NCBI RefSeq assembly: GCF_947179165.1
Contig: NC_077242.1
Coordinates: 36,081,097-36,145,096 of the forward strand
Reading direction: 5' to 3'
Length of the DNA: 64,000 bases
Source: Solanum dulcamara
Lineage: Eukaryota > Streptophyta > Magnoliopsida > Solanales > Solanaceae
In this document: positions 11,872-23,600 of the stretch, piece by piece
How the letters are laid out: every line of letters starts with the position of its first letter
How positions within the stretch are numbered: position 1 is the stretch's first letter
Translations under genes and position numbers: made by a program
Notes under the pieces: model-generated
What the model saw: only the letters and a program-made list of their open reading frames with translations
Databases searched by the model: none
What the model was told of the DNA's origin: nothing

Positions 11872-12640
11872 CAACTTTTAGTCCCTAACTACATTGCCCA
11901 CGTAGGTTTATGATGCTAATATAAGGTAGATTTTGGATCCAAATATAGCACAAAGTTAGAGAAAGTACCTTCACGAAATCTATCTTGGCAAAGTAGGCCC
12001 CCCATTCTCGATGTGGGAGTACATCAGGTCCTATGTTATAGCTCGCATGGTCTTATATGTTGATTAAAGGTCCTATCCCACATCATGTATAAGAAAATTT
12101 ATAAAATTCTCATGATAATATTTTGATGCATTGACCATATGATGTTATGTTTTAAGGTTTTCATGATTTTACTCATGTTTTTAAGAGAATGGTCATTCAT
12201 CTCATGTTCATATTGACTATTTCCTATATTTATTGTTCATGCATACTTCTCACATACTTAGTGCATTCCATGTACTAATGTATACTTTTTGCCTACATAG
12301 TATCATAATATAGGGACAGATGATCATTGCGCACCTCTTATTCATGAGTAGAGTCTATCTTATACTTCAACTTTTTGTGAGTCCTCAGGCTTCAAGGAAA
12401 ATACTTTCATCTTCATTGTTCTTATGACTTTATTATGTTGTCATGGGTGAGCTAGCAGTTTGTCTTATGCCCCTATATAGTTAGTAGAGGCATGTTGGAT
12501 GTTCTGGAATCTATGGTGTTTTTCATTCTGAGTTTGAGACTTATGCTCTTTTATTAAGACTTGCTTTAAGAGGTTTGGTTTGAGTCCTTTGGGATTCTAG
12601 ATGTCGTGTTGCACCTAGGGTCTAGCTTAGGGTCATGATA
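11872..12640 (+). mobile_element. Right half of split LTR B
   Basis: Continues LTR B after element A: TTTTAGTCCCTAACTACATTG, the GTAGGCCC...ATGTGGGAG segment, then TCTAGCTTAGGGTCATGATA at 12640, a mutated TGACA terminus. No B primer-binding site or coding region follows, so B is a solo or truncated LTR. Confidence 0.7.
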
Positions 12641-12920
12641 GTAATTAATATTTTTGAGAAAGAGTTTGAGGAAACTAGAGTACCCCTAAATATCTTTTGA
12701 TTTTAACGAGAAAGTGTAATAGTTGAGAAAAAGAGAATGAGTTTATCAAAGTAAAGTCGATCAAGACTAAATGAAATATATTTTGAGTATTTTTCACTCA
12801 CATGAGTATATGAGCATAGTTACATATATTTAGGAGTAGTATTGAGAACCGATTTGGGTAAGAGTTTAGATAACGCAAACACCGTAAACTACATAGCCAA
12901 TATAAGATAGAATCATGGTG
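12641..12920. other. Unassigned AT-rich spacer
   Basis: No gene, RNA or clear repeat is visible. The end (ACTACATAGCCAATATAAG near 12890) faintly resembles the interior of a type-1 LTR. Confidence 0.4.
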
Positions 12921-13846
12921 CTGAAGAATATGCTAAGTTGTACATTCGTGAACTTGTGAAACTTCATGGTGTTCCTTTATCGATTATATCGGATAGAGGT
13001 ACTCAATTCACTTCATATTTTCGGAAGTCATTTCAAAAAGGTCTTGGTACTAGAGTCAAGCTAAGTACCATTTTCCAACCTCAAACTGATGGACAAGCCA
13101 AAAAATGATTCAAATTTTGGAGGATATGTTAAGGGCTAGTGTGATTGATCTTAAAGGAAGTTGGGATGAGCATTATCCCTTGATTGAGTTTGCCTAAAAT
13201 AATAGTTATCACTCTAGCATCCACACTGCTTCTTTTGAAGCCTTGTATGGGAGAAAATGTAGATCTCCTGTGGGATAGTTTGAAGTGGGTGATATGACAT
13301 TGACTAGTTCAAATTTGGTAGTTGATGCAATGGACAAAGTAAGGCTTATAAGAGAAAGATTGAAGACAGCTCAAAGTCATCAAAAGTCCTATTCGGACAC
13401 TAGAAGAAGAGAGCTTGAATTTAATGTGGATGATTGGGTATATTTGAAGGTATCACCTATGAAAGGTGTGATGCGATTTGGTAAGAAAGGAAAGTTAAGT
13501 CCTAGATATGTAGGACCCTATAGGATATTGACAAAGTGGAATATGAGTTAGACTTGTCATTTGATTTTGCTATGGTTTATCCGGTATTTCATGTGTCAAT
13601 ATTGAGGAAATTTGTGGGTGATCCAACGCTATTGTGCCATTTGAAATTGTGAACATTGAAGATAACTTGACTTATGAGGAAGTCCCGGAGGAAATTTTAG
13701 ACCGGAAAGTGAAGAGGTTAAGAAATAAAGATTTTACATTCGATAAAGTGTTATGGAGGAATCAACAAGTAGAGAGTGTTACATGGAAAGCGGAAGAGGA
13801 TATGATGAAGTATTATTTATACCTCTTTCCTTCCACTCAAGCTTAA
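12921..13846 (+). pseudogene. Integrase C-terminal part of element H
   Basis: Starts abruptly inside the integrase core (AEEYAKLYIRELVKLHG), with an intact ISDRGTQFTSYF aspartate motif near 12987-13020. The catalytic glutamate region near 13090-13110 (QTDGQA) is followed by K and a frameshift/TGA instead of E. The following frame, 13285-13551, shows WVYLKVSPMKGVMRFGKKGK and SPRYVGPYRIL. The chromodomain-like tail at 13634-13846 reads LTYEEVPEEILDRKVKRLRN and VLWRNQQVESVTW, ending at a natural TAA. The 5' LTR, gag, protease and RT are missing. Confidence 0.85.
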
Positions 13847-14084
13847 TGGTACTAAGTTGTTCATGATCAAATCGATTAAACTCCTACATTTCAGTTCCAT
13901 ATGTTATTTATATACATGCATGATTCATGAAAATGATTGTTTAAAAAAAGGCCATGTTTTATGTGAAGTATGAAGTTTACATGTTCTATGAATTTTCAAA
14001 GTATTGTCATGTACATGTTGAGTTGCTAGTCCTCTTTCCATGTCCGTCCTATATTAGTTGAATCTCATTCAAGGACGAATGTTT

Positions 14085-14099
14085 CCAAGGAGGAGATAT
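14085..14099 (+). other. Polypurine tract of element H
   Basis: CCAAGGAGGAGATAT immediately before the 3' LTR, the same tract as in element A. Confidence 0.7.
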
Positions 14100-16173
14100 T
14101 GTAATATTCCTCAAAATACTCATAAGTTCCTTAAGAATGCCTTGGGAATAGGTCACTCGTGTAATGCTTTATTCTTATTCTTTTGGGCAAATTCGAGTCC
14201 GAAATGTCGATCAAGGGGTCAAAACCTGCAAAAAAAATGGTCTTAGTGGATTTTTAGGACTCGTGTACCAAAAGATAAATTTTGTCAAAAATTGCACAAA
14301 ATAGTGAGGTGCGCGGCATCTCCACGTCGCCCACTTGTTCTCATTCAGTGTAATTTTTTTTCGAGTTAAAATCTGGCCAAAATCTCATTTGCTAAAAATT
14401 GGCCTATCCAGAAGCAGCTCTGCGTCACGTACCTGGGAAAGAAATTTTGTCGAATTCAGTTTTTAAGTACGGGCACTTTAGACTTTTCCCAAATTGTTAG
14501 TTAATGAACCTGAATGTTTTTAGGGCCTAATTCTCCTCTATAAACTACCCTAAACCCTTACTTCTATTCATTCTTCTACAATTCACCTATTCAAATATTT
14601 ATTTCTCTACAAGAGCTCTCAAGGAATCCATTGCAGACTTCAAAGAAATCCACTCAAGCTTTCCATCAAAACTCTCAAATTCTTCAAAATTCCTTGGTCT
14701 TCTCACTCAAGGTATGTGGGTATTGATTCATGAATTCTTTCATCCATGAAGCCCAATCAATTTCTCAAGTTTTCTATTAAATTCAAGTATGAAATTTTAT
14801 GGGTTTTATGATCTCTATTCTAATTGCATGAATTATGATTATGGGTCTATTTTGATATAAATTTATGGTTATTGTATTAAATTGAAGGATTTTTGCATGA
14901 ATTCTCCTATATTGATTTCTAAGGTTCATAATGTGAATTATGGGTATTTTTAATTATACTTCCAAATGATATTATCTTTATGAATTATGTATGGGCTGAT
15001 AGAAAGTATATGATCATGCATGTTTCAAAGTCAATTTTATGATTTTCAAGTCAATTGATCATGCATTCATGTTTTACCCTAAATTTCCAAGTATGAACTA
15101 TGATTATGTATGTATGATTTGTAATGTGGATGGACAATACCCGCATTCCACTTATGTTATGAAAAATGAGCTACTCTATAATTTCAAACCTATGATCATG
15201 CTATGATATATGTCCATTACGATTCTCATGCTATGAATGTATTCCGTAGAATTTGGCTTAGCACCGAATGTGGACTTGAGGTGGGGGCTCAAAATATGGG
15301 GTTCTTATATAAAGTCTCTTGTCCCATAACTACGTGCCACCGTAGGATTGCCTTTTTATCCTAGCTAGTGGATCCACATTTAGCATACGTTATGACCCGC
15401 CTAGCGGGGTAGAGTCTATCTTGGCAAGTAGATTCTCCTTTTTTCTGATGTAGGGGCAATATCGGAATTCCATATTATAGCTCGCATGGTCTTATTATCG
15501 GTTATGGTTCCTATCCCACATATGTATGGTATTTTTTATGTTTTAAATGACTAATCTTATCTTTTACTTTATATGATACTCTTATGATTTATTATGCATT
15601 GATCCTTCTCGTGACTACTTATAAATTTTACTACTTCTCCTCTCATGCTACTTAAAATGGTCATTTGCACAAACATGATTTTCTACGCATTGCATTGCCT
15701 ATATACTTAGTACATTCAAACATACTAATGGATACTTTTTACCTACATTATATCACAATGTAGAGTCGAACGCTCCACCCTCTTTCCGTGACTAGTTGGT
15801 GTTCTATTGAAGATTAGTATGGTGAGTCCTCATGCTTCGAGGGCAATCCGAGTCATTTTTTTCTTTATTGTTATTTTAGACTATGGTGATGTTTAAATAA
15901 TATTCTATATGTGTCATTACTTTCTTTGAGGGTGAGCTAGGAACATGTCCTAGTCCCCGCCTAGGTTGTCATGTAGAGGCATGTTGGCATATTGTGTAAG
16001 GAGTCTATGTTTTCTTGATTCTCTCTAGATATTCTTTGTCTCCTTGGACTTTTATGAGTTTCCGCTTATTATTTACATTATGTATGTTTATGATATGCTA
16101 AGAAGCTTGGTTGAGGTTTCTTCGGAAATCCTAATTGTCATGTCACATCTAGGCCATAGTTTGGGTCGTGACA
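14100..16173 (+). mobile_element. 3' LTR of element H (type 2)
   Basis: 2074 bp, TGTAATATTCCTC to TTTGGGTCGTGACA. It aligns with the solo LTR at 55181-57331 (shared start ...CCTTAAGAATGCCTTGGGAAT). A TATA-like CTCTATAAACTACCCTA at about 14535 gives a plausible promoter. The U3 dyad block at about 14310-14420 uses GCGCGGCATC/CACGTCGCCC words rather than the CCACGG words of type-1 LTRs. Confidence 0.8.
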
Positions 16174-17770
16174 GCTCTCATGCCTTAACCATGGAAATTG
16201 CTACCTTTTCACTCTAAAACTGGTTTATTCGTAAACCGAAACTTAACCACTCGAGTTCTACAAACAATAGAGGCATAACAAGCATGAAGCCAATCCCTAT
16301 CAAGAATAACATCGAAGTTAGTCATTATTAACTCTATAAGATCAACTGAGGTGACTTTATGAAAAACTAAGACCGGGCAATTTCTATATACATGTTTTGC
16401 TAAAACTGAATCACCAACATGAATATAGATCGAGAAAGGCTCTAACAAGATTTCGGGATCAACATCAAACTTCATAGAAATATAAGAAGTCACAAAATAA
16501 AGATTTTCTCCTGAATCTAATAAAGCATAACCATCAAATTAAAAGACTCGTAACATACCAATCACCATATCCGGAGAATCCTCCAAATCATATTGGGTCT
16601 GAAGAGCATAGAATCTGTTCTGGTGCTGGCCACCACCAGAACATGATGAGGTACCCTGCTTATTCGGGCAATTCGAAGAAGTAGTCTGAGTCGAGCATCT
16701 ACCATCTTCACCCTTTCTAGAAAGTGAAGGGCAATCCCTCATCTTGTGCCCCATCCTACTACATCCAAAGCAACCATCTGTACCAGCTTAGTATCTCTCC
16801 AAATGACTCTTGCCACACTTCTGGCAAGTGGGAAAAGTCTGACCACTAGGAGCTCCTCCTTGAGGTTTAGGGTTAGATACTGTAACTTTGTTGACCTGCG
16901 CATTAGAAGAATTCTGATCGGAGTACTTTGGGCAAAATTGAGAACAACCTCCATTATCGGACCTCAAATGTGAAAAGTCACCACTATCGGTCCAAGCCCT
17001 CTTAGACTTTCCATCCCTCTCCTTAAGGTTTTCCTCCCCTATTTTTTCTACATGAGTTATCAATCTTGAGATATCCATCCCTTTGATCACATTGAAGTTC
17101 TACATTCTTTGACAAAAAAGTCTGAAATGCAGGAAACAAACTTGCTTATGCAAGATCTAGAATTTGCCACCAAAGTCGGAGCATGTTTGGACAATTGTGT
17201 GAACTTCAATGCATACTTTCTCACACTCATGTTGCCTTGACTCAAATTTATGAACTCTTGCACTTTTGCCTCTCTCAACTCAAGGGAAAGAAGTGGTCTA
17301 GAAAAGTATCTTTAAACTTGACCCAATCGGAGGGATCATCCACCAAAGCTCTCTCTTTCTTCCATTGGTTAAACCAAACTTGAGCCACTCCCTTCAATTA
17401 ATAAGCGACTAAATCTTCCTTCTCCACCAGAGTCACACCCATGATATCAACAATCTTTTGAATGCCCTTAATGAACTCTTATGGATCCTCGTCCACCTTT
17501 GAACCATGAAATTTCAGAGAATTCATTCTTGTGAAGTCATGAACGTTTATAACTGTCGTACTCATATTTGGGTTTATGAGATCTACAACTTCTGGGTTTG
17601 CTTGTGCCGCTATAGCTTGGGCAGCACTTGAAAAGAGACCCTAAATTCGGCATGAAAGACTTGCTCAGTCAAGTCAATCGGAGTTTGAGGTGCTTGATGC
17701 TCCTCATCTTCATTCACATCCTTCACAATGGATCTTTTCGTGGAGGTCTGAAGGTTGTCATCGAAAGGTC
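16174..17770 (-). pseudogene. gag/protease relic of a minus-strand gypsy element (G)
   Basis: Reading right to left: a gag capsid region (NMSVRKYALKFTQLSKHAP at about 17230), MIKGMDISRLITHVEKIGEE at 17090, an intact CCHC knuckle CFGCSRMGHKMRDC near 16740-16785, and a protease with an intact active-site strand ALLDSGENLYFVTSY near 16490-16525. It then follows the family order to ELIMTNFDVILDRDWLHACY and ends in FRFTNKPVLE near 16209. Frames are broken, but the zinc knuckle and DSG triad are better kept than in element A. No LTR of its own is visible; its continuation is cut by the H LTR at 16173. Confidence 0.8.
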
Positions 17771-17804
17771 ACGTTCTCTCATAAGAATGTCATGTTCTAT
17801 CACT

Positions 17805-17880
17805 TTAAGATGATGATAACCTAATCAAATATCAATTTTTGAAAAGTAGCTAGCACCTTGAAGTTGATCGTTCCTAAATA
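17805..17880 (-). pseudogene. Small displaced reverse-transcriptase fragment
   Basis: The sequence CAAATATCAATTTTTGAAAA and AGCACCTTGAAGTTGATCG matches, on the minus strand, the RT segment that in element D lies at about 38088-38150. Here it abuts gag, so about 2 kb of pol between them has been deleted. Confidence 0.55.
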
Positions 17881-18531
17881 GGAGAAAAAAATTTAGCCCA
17901 ACCCCACTTAATTCAAGGGTTGGGTTGGGCCGACCTCACGAGCCAAGCCCATTTTGTCAGTTCCACGTATAGAGCAACAATATTATTCCTAAGAATGAGA
18001 AGTGTACAGAGAAGAAGATCGAGAAAGTGACCTGGGCAGAGAAGACGACAGAGAGACTTAAAATTTGTAGCGGAGAAGACGATGGAGGGAGACACAAAAA
18101 TTTGGGGAGCAAGAATTGCGAGGGAGACAAAAGAATTTTAAAATTTGAAATATGATCGTGCTTGAGTGAATTAAGGAGAAAAATCAATAAAAAGATTATA
18201 AAGAGAGAGAAAGTTACTTTATACAATTGGGGAAACCGAAAATATGGTAATGAATTTTGGATATACAAAATCGAAAGTGGCCCCATGTAAATAGTGTTAA
18301 ATATTAATGGAAAGCAGTAATATTTTCTGACTATAACAATATTAAATAATTAAGCAGTATTTATTTGTTTTTTACCATTAATTAAACGAGGAAGAAGATA
18401 GAGGAGGTGAATTAAGTTTAGTGCGAAAAAGGAGAATAGGTCTTTGACAACTTGGTGTGCGGGTCCAATAGCTGTCCATTTGTCAATCATAAGTATGACT
18501 TGATATGCCTCATCCATAATTTTAAAAAAAT
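17881..18531. other. Intergenic, no gene seen
   Basis: AT-rich sequence with an interrupted inverted motif (AGCCCAACCCCA and GGGTTGGGTTGGGCC near 17895-17935). The minus-strand frames at 17913-18286 are low-complexity and show no known domain. Confidence 0.4.
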
Positions 18532-19475
18532 GAGATAATTTAAGAGATCTCCTTTTTAAGTGTGGTCTCATTTCACTGACCTCCCATATGGTTTTTGACA
18601 TTACAGTTACCTTCTTTATTTTGATTTTTTTTAATCAAAATTATAATTTTTTTATTAATGATATAAAAAGTTGTAACCTGACAAATTTGCCCCTTCTAAT
18701 GTATTTTTTAGCTTAATTAAATTTATAAATAAGGAGATTGTAAGCCAAAGAAAATTTCACAATGAATTCAAATCGGCCTCTTAAAAAGAAAAAAAAATAA
18801 TAGGCGTCTCCCATCTCCACCGTACTCACAAAAATGATAATTGTAGCATTGTTTATTGTAAATTTGTTTCTGCTATGAACGAGCCATTATTACTTCCCAT
18901 TTGTTCCTCAGAGATACAATGTCACCGAAACTCAATAAATGTTATGATTTCTAGCATTAGTTTTCTTGCAACAAAAAAAATCTTCAAAATTTGAACGCCC
19001 CCAATACCAATTTACCATGTATCAAGTTTTGTTGATGTAGAACCTCCAAAATCCGAACACGCCTAACACTAAGTTACCATGTAATTTGATTTAGTTGATG
19101 TATAAATGCAAATGTGCCCCTTGTTGAGCAGTCATTCCGTCTTCCCCAAAAGATTCTGCATCAAGCATCGACAAATAAAATGTTTTATCCTATAATTGTT
19201 TTTCGTATATGTGGGTATTGCAAAGATCCGCAGATGCTTTCAACAATTTCTATTGATTTAGACTTCAATTACTTCAATCTCCTGGTTTATTATAAAATCA
19301 ATGAAAATATACCTTAGAAAGGGTAAATTAGTCCGATTACAACTTTTTGTATCAATAATAAATAGATTAAAAGTTTTGTTAAAAAATAAATAAATTAAGG
19401 GAGGTAAGTGTAATATCATAAAAGAGGTTAGTGAAACGAGGCCGAATCTGAAGGGAGGTTTCTAAAATTATCTCC
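18532..19475. mobile_element. Long-TIR MITE, Mutator-like
   Basis: The left end (GAGATAATTTAAGAGATCTC, through ACCTCCC, TTACAGTTACCTTC, AAAAAGTTGTAAC) recurs inverted at the right end, ending AATTATCTCC at 19475. The inverted repeats run about 160 bp on each side, with visible mismatches. The interior is non-coding and contains a 62-bp near-tandem duplication (about 18983-19108). The ends resemble plant MULE-derived MITEs whose termini read like AATTTCAGAAACCTCCC. A clear 9-bp target duplication is not seen. Confidence 0.65.
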
Positions 19476-20444
19476 TAAAATTTGGGCTAGTTTCAAATAT
19501 ATATATAATAAAGTAATTAGCTTACAATAAATATATTCATGTTTTATTAACATAAAAATAATTGACAAAAGTTGTAGCAAATATACACTTACTATACAAC
19601 ATAACTTGCAAAGGTCATAAAAAAATATTCACCGACTATACAATATAGTTTATATATATAAATGAGCTATATACTAACTATACATTATAATACACTCAAA
19701 AAGTTGAATATAGACTAACTATATGACTATTCAATTTCGATCTAACTCGAAATCACCTCTAAATAGTCCCAAGTTTTAAATATAAAATTCTCTTGATGTT
19801 TTGATCTTTTGATATATAATTCGCTTGAAATACTCGTTTGGAGTACATTAAATTATAAAAAAGTAGAAGGAGAGGAAGAAGAAAAAAGGACGAAGCAGGA
19901 GCAGAAGAAAAAGAAGACAGAGAAGAAGAAAAGGAGGAGGAAGCAGAAGAAAAAGAAAACGAAGAAGATGATGCATCTAAGAAAAAGAAAACAAAGACGT
20001 AACGGCCATATTTTTTTGGAAAAATTAGGGCTGAATGGCCAGTTTAGGCAAATTACAAAAATTGAGCTAAAAAGATCGTAAATAAACCTTATGGGCTGAC
20101 ATTTTGCATAATATGTCTTAAAAAATTTCTACAAAGTTGTATAACTAAAACATATATTGCATCCTTCTAAATAAAGTTGTAATTCAATGATTTTACTGCA
20201 GAAACCTTGTTTCTCATCAAGACTGTGGTGCACGTGCAGCATCTGGTTGCTTTGACAAAACTCTACAAAGCTGATCAAGCTTCGAAATTGCAATTGAAGA
20301 AATCATATCTAGATTGACTACATTTACATAACTATATCAGCAAGAAATGTACAAATTTAAGATCAACTCAGCATTTAAACAGCTAATAACTTCAACCCCT
20401 CAGCTTCTTAAAACCCTTTTTCAACTCCTCTATTGAATTATTAA
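19476..20444. other. AT-rich spacer with a purine-only tract
   Basis: No supported gene. At about 19857-20000 the plus strand is almost purely A/G (GAAGAAGAAAAAAGGA type repeats). The Lys/Glu/Arg-rich frame at 19809-20081 is a by-product of this tract. The part nearest 20400 may include 3' sequence of the gene transcribed leftward from 24556. Confidence 0.5.
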
Positions 20445-20461
20445 TTACAGATTATATAAGT

Positions 20462-20624
20462 GGCACAGGGCAGTCCTGTGCACAAATCATCCTGCGTTAG
20501 CAAGGTCTAGGGAAGGGCCGCACCCCGAGGGGTGTGATGTACAAAACCTTACCCTTATGCAAGCAACATTAGCGACTGCTTCCACAGCTCGAACCCATGA
20601 GCTATAGGTCACACGGAGACAGCT
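20462..20624 (+). mobile_element. tRNA-derived SINE-like insertion
   Basis: 163 bp flanked by a perfect 17-bp duplication TTACAGATTATATAAGT (20445-20461 and 20625-20641), the hallmark of LINE-machinery retroposition. Internal pol III-like boxes are plausible: TAGCAAGGTCTAGG (A-box-like, about 20496) and GCTCGAACCCATG (B-box-like, about 20586). The body (GGGCCGCACCCCGAGG ... CCTATAGGTCACACGGAGACA type) matches a repeat class I recognise as very common in Solanaceae. It sits 38 bp past the stop codon of the TRM-like gene, antisense to it, and so probably within its 3' UTR. Confidence 0.8.
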
Positions 20625-20678
20625 TTACAGATTATATAAGTCAAGTTCCTAAATCACCGAACTGAATATGTACTAGTG

Positions 20679-23600
20679 CTATAGCATGAAGTCAATCAAC
20701 AAATCATCGATAAATGCAGCTAAAAGATACTTCTCAATGTCAGTCACCACTTGTTCAACTTCATGGTTAGTTAATCCAGTTCTCCAAGCCAGATCCCATG
20801 CACTGCCGACCACCGCCTTGCACCACAGATCTCTTTCTAGCAGTGGATAAAGAGCATCTGCTGAAAGGTTATTGCCAGCAACCTTATTGTAACTTCGCAA
20901 AACTTCAATCCCATCACAAATTTCATTCACTAACTTGTCAAAGGATACATAAAATTTTCTCATCTTAATGGCCTTCAGTGATAACGGATCAACTGCCAGT
21001 GCACATTGGGACCTTTTATTTTCTAACAACTCATTTGCACAATCAAGTAAGAGTGCGCTATCAGCAATTTCATGATCTACACTAGTTGTCTGCCATACAG
21101 TTGGTTCCCACACATCTGTCTCAAAAAGCTCCTCTGACTGACAGAGGAACGATTCACTGCTCAACAGTAAATACCTTGTAGTGGCTCCGGAGTTGAAGTT
21201 TTCATTCTCAGTGAAGTCTAGATTGACGTTACAGTTAATGTGCTCCACTAATTTGATGTCACCGAGACAATGGATTGATGGAACGCTAGATTCACAAGGG
21301 AAACTTTCACCATCGAAAGTATTATCTGCAATCGAAGAAGTAATATTTTAGAATATTTTCACAATGACAACTGATAAATCTCCTTGGATCAACCACAAGT
21401 CGTGTGCGGAATCTATTTCCTCTAAGATAACTAAAGGGCCATTGGAGCTTGAGTGATGACTATTAGTAGCTACTTACATGTATAACAGCTTCTATCATGG
21501 TTCTTAAGGGATTGATGAAGAAAGAGGCAGATCTGCACAAGCTTTTCCTGAGGAAGTACAATTATTATAACACTGTGTGGCTTCAAAAGGTTGAAGTGCA
21601 TTAGACCACTTCAATTACTTCTAGAAGGTTATTTCAACACTTGTTCTCTAAGAGTCTAGCTAGTAGATTGTATCTCATTACAGATTTGGAACTTCCACGC
21701 AGAGACAGTAATTGAGTTATCAAGATATAATATTCGTAAGTCTTACTAGAAAACAACTTCTTATAGCTTCACAAGAATATTGGAACATCTTCCTCATTGT
21801 CAACTGCACATATACGTAAAGATTTTATAGAAGCTTTTGAGTCCACCACATCTTTCATTTAATGTTTTGGTTATACAAAGCTGCTGCGGTGTCTACTAAA
21901 CTACTATGATATTTGGTCTCCTCGATATGGAGATAATATCATTCTTGTTTGTTGAACAATGTCTAGCATATATATCTAATCACATTGCAACACTCAAGTC
22001 TATAGTTACTTGACAAGTCTATGTACGATGAATAACTAAAAATTTGTTTCTAAAGTTACCAGAACGATTGCATGAAACTGGCAAAATAATGAAATAAGTG
22101 CCTTACCGGTGACAAGATTCTCAAAGATATCAGCCACTTTTCCTAACTGAAGCTCTTCTGGGGATGTAACTTCAGTTATGGCTACATCGGAGTCTTTATC
22201 TACTGCCTGCACCATTTCTATACTTTCATCCTTGTGTTCCATGTTGTCAACCTGTATCAATAAATTCCATTAGCCTGGGACAATACTAAAGAAATCCTCC
22301 ATAGTTAATTCCACATGAGGACCAACATCTACAGAATAGTGTCCCCTAAACATGTGTTAAAGAAGGGAAATTGGATAATGAATAATAATATGAGAGATGA
22401 GAAACATAGCTTCCAGAAGAAAGATGGTTAAAACTCAAAAATATAAGTTATAACTATGTACTCACCGTAGCAACGGGGGTACTCTTAATGGACTTGTCAG
22501 CTTTAACATTCTTCTTCCTCTTAATGGAGTTATGAGATGCAGTGGTTGTGATGCCCTTAGTATCATATATAGTACTTTTTGCTTGTGCAGCCAATGGCTT
22601 TCGCTCTGGTTTTCTCACTTTCACAGCGCTCATCTTGCTTTGGTCCTGAAATAATTTAGCATGGTCCTCGATTTTGGCATTTTTCATTTCTTTAGAGTTT
22701 CTGATAGCAGGAGCTACTCGTTGAGCCCCGACCTCTCTTTTTCCAATTGCTTCTTTCTTTTGTTGCCGGGTCTTTCCAGGAGAAGAAGCTCTAGTCCTTG
22801 TATTAGGCTGTTTTTCCTGAATCAAAACTTCAACAGTCTTTGAATTTGCAGGTGCTTCACCACTATACTTGCCAGGAGAAGAAGCTTTGATCTTTGTATT
22901 AGGATGTTTTTCTTGAAGAAGAACTTTATGTGTCTTTGAGTTTGCAGGTGCTTCACCAAGATCCTTGCCAGGAGAAGAAGCTCTAATCTTTGTATTAGGC
23001 TGTTTTTCTTGACTCAGAACATCAAAATTCTTTGATTTTTTAGTTGCTTCACCACGATACATTCCAGGAGAAGAAGCTATAATCTTTGTTTTAGGCTGTT
23101 TCCCTTCAATCAGAACTTGAAGAGTCTTTGATTTTGCAGGTGCTTCACCATGATCCTTGCGCCCTTTTTCTTTGCTGAATCTATTATTTTGATCTTTTCC
23201 TGCCTGCAATTTCCTGTATATGGTGAAATTCAAAGCTCCCTTCTGATCATCAGGTGAACTTTCTTTTTTTGAATCCCATTTCCCAATTGTATTTCTAGAG
23301 CCTGATGGATTTTCTTCATGGTTACAGGGAGGAAACATTTCACCCTGTGAATATAGAGGTTTCATGATCACAATGGGTGGAAAATCAACAAACTTATTTA
23401 ACAAACCTGAAAGACTAGATTCAGGAAAAGATTTATCCGTAGCCTTGCTTCTCAAAAGCCCCTTAAAATGCATGGTTTCAATTATTTCATCCAATGTTCT
23501 TCTTTTTGGATCCACCTGGTGACTGATGAATATTGGCTTCTTTGCTTTTGGCAAATCTATTTCAAATATAGGTCTGCTCTGCTTGACAACTTTGTCGTTC

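Noticed and set aside
19809..20081. Lys/Glu/Arg-rich open frame of 90 codons
   Set aside because: It is produced by the A/G-only tract, with no domain, splice or start context.
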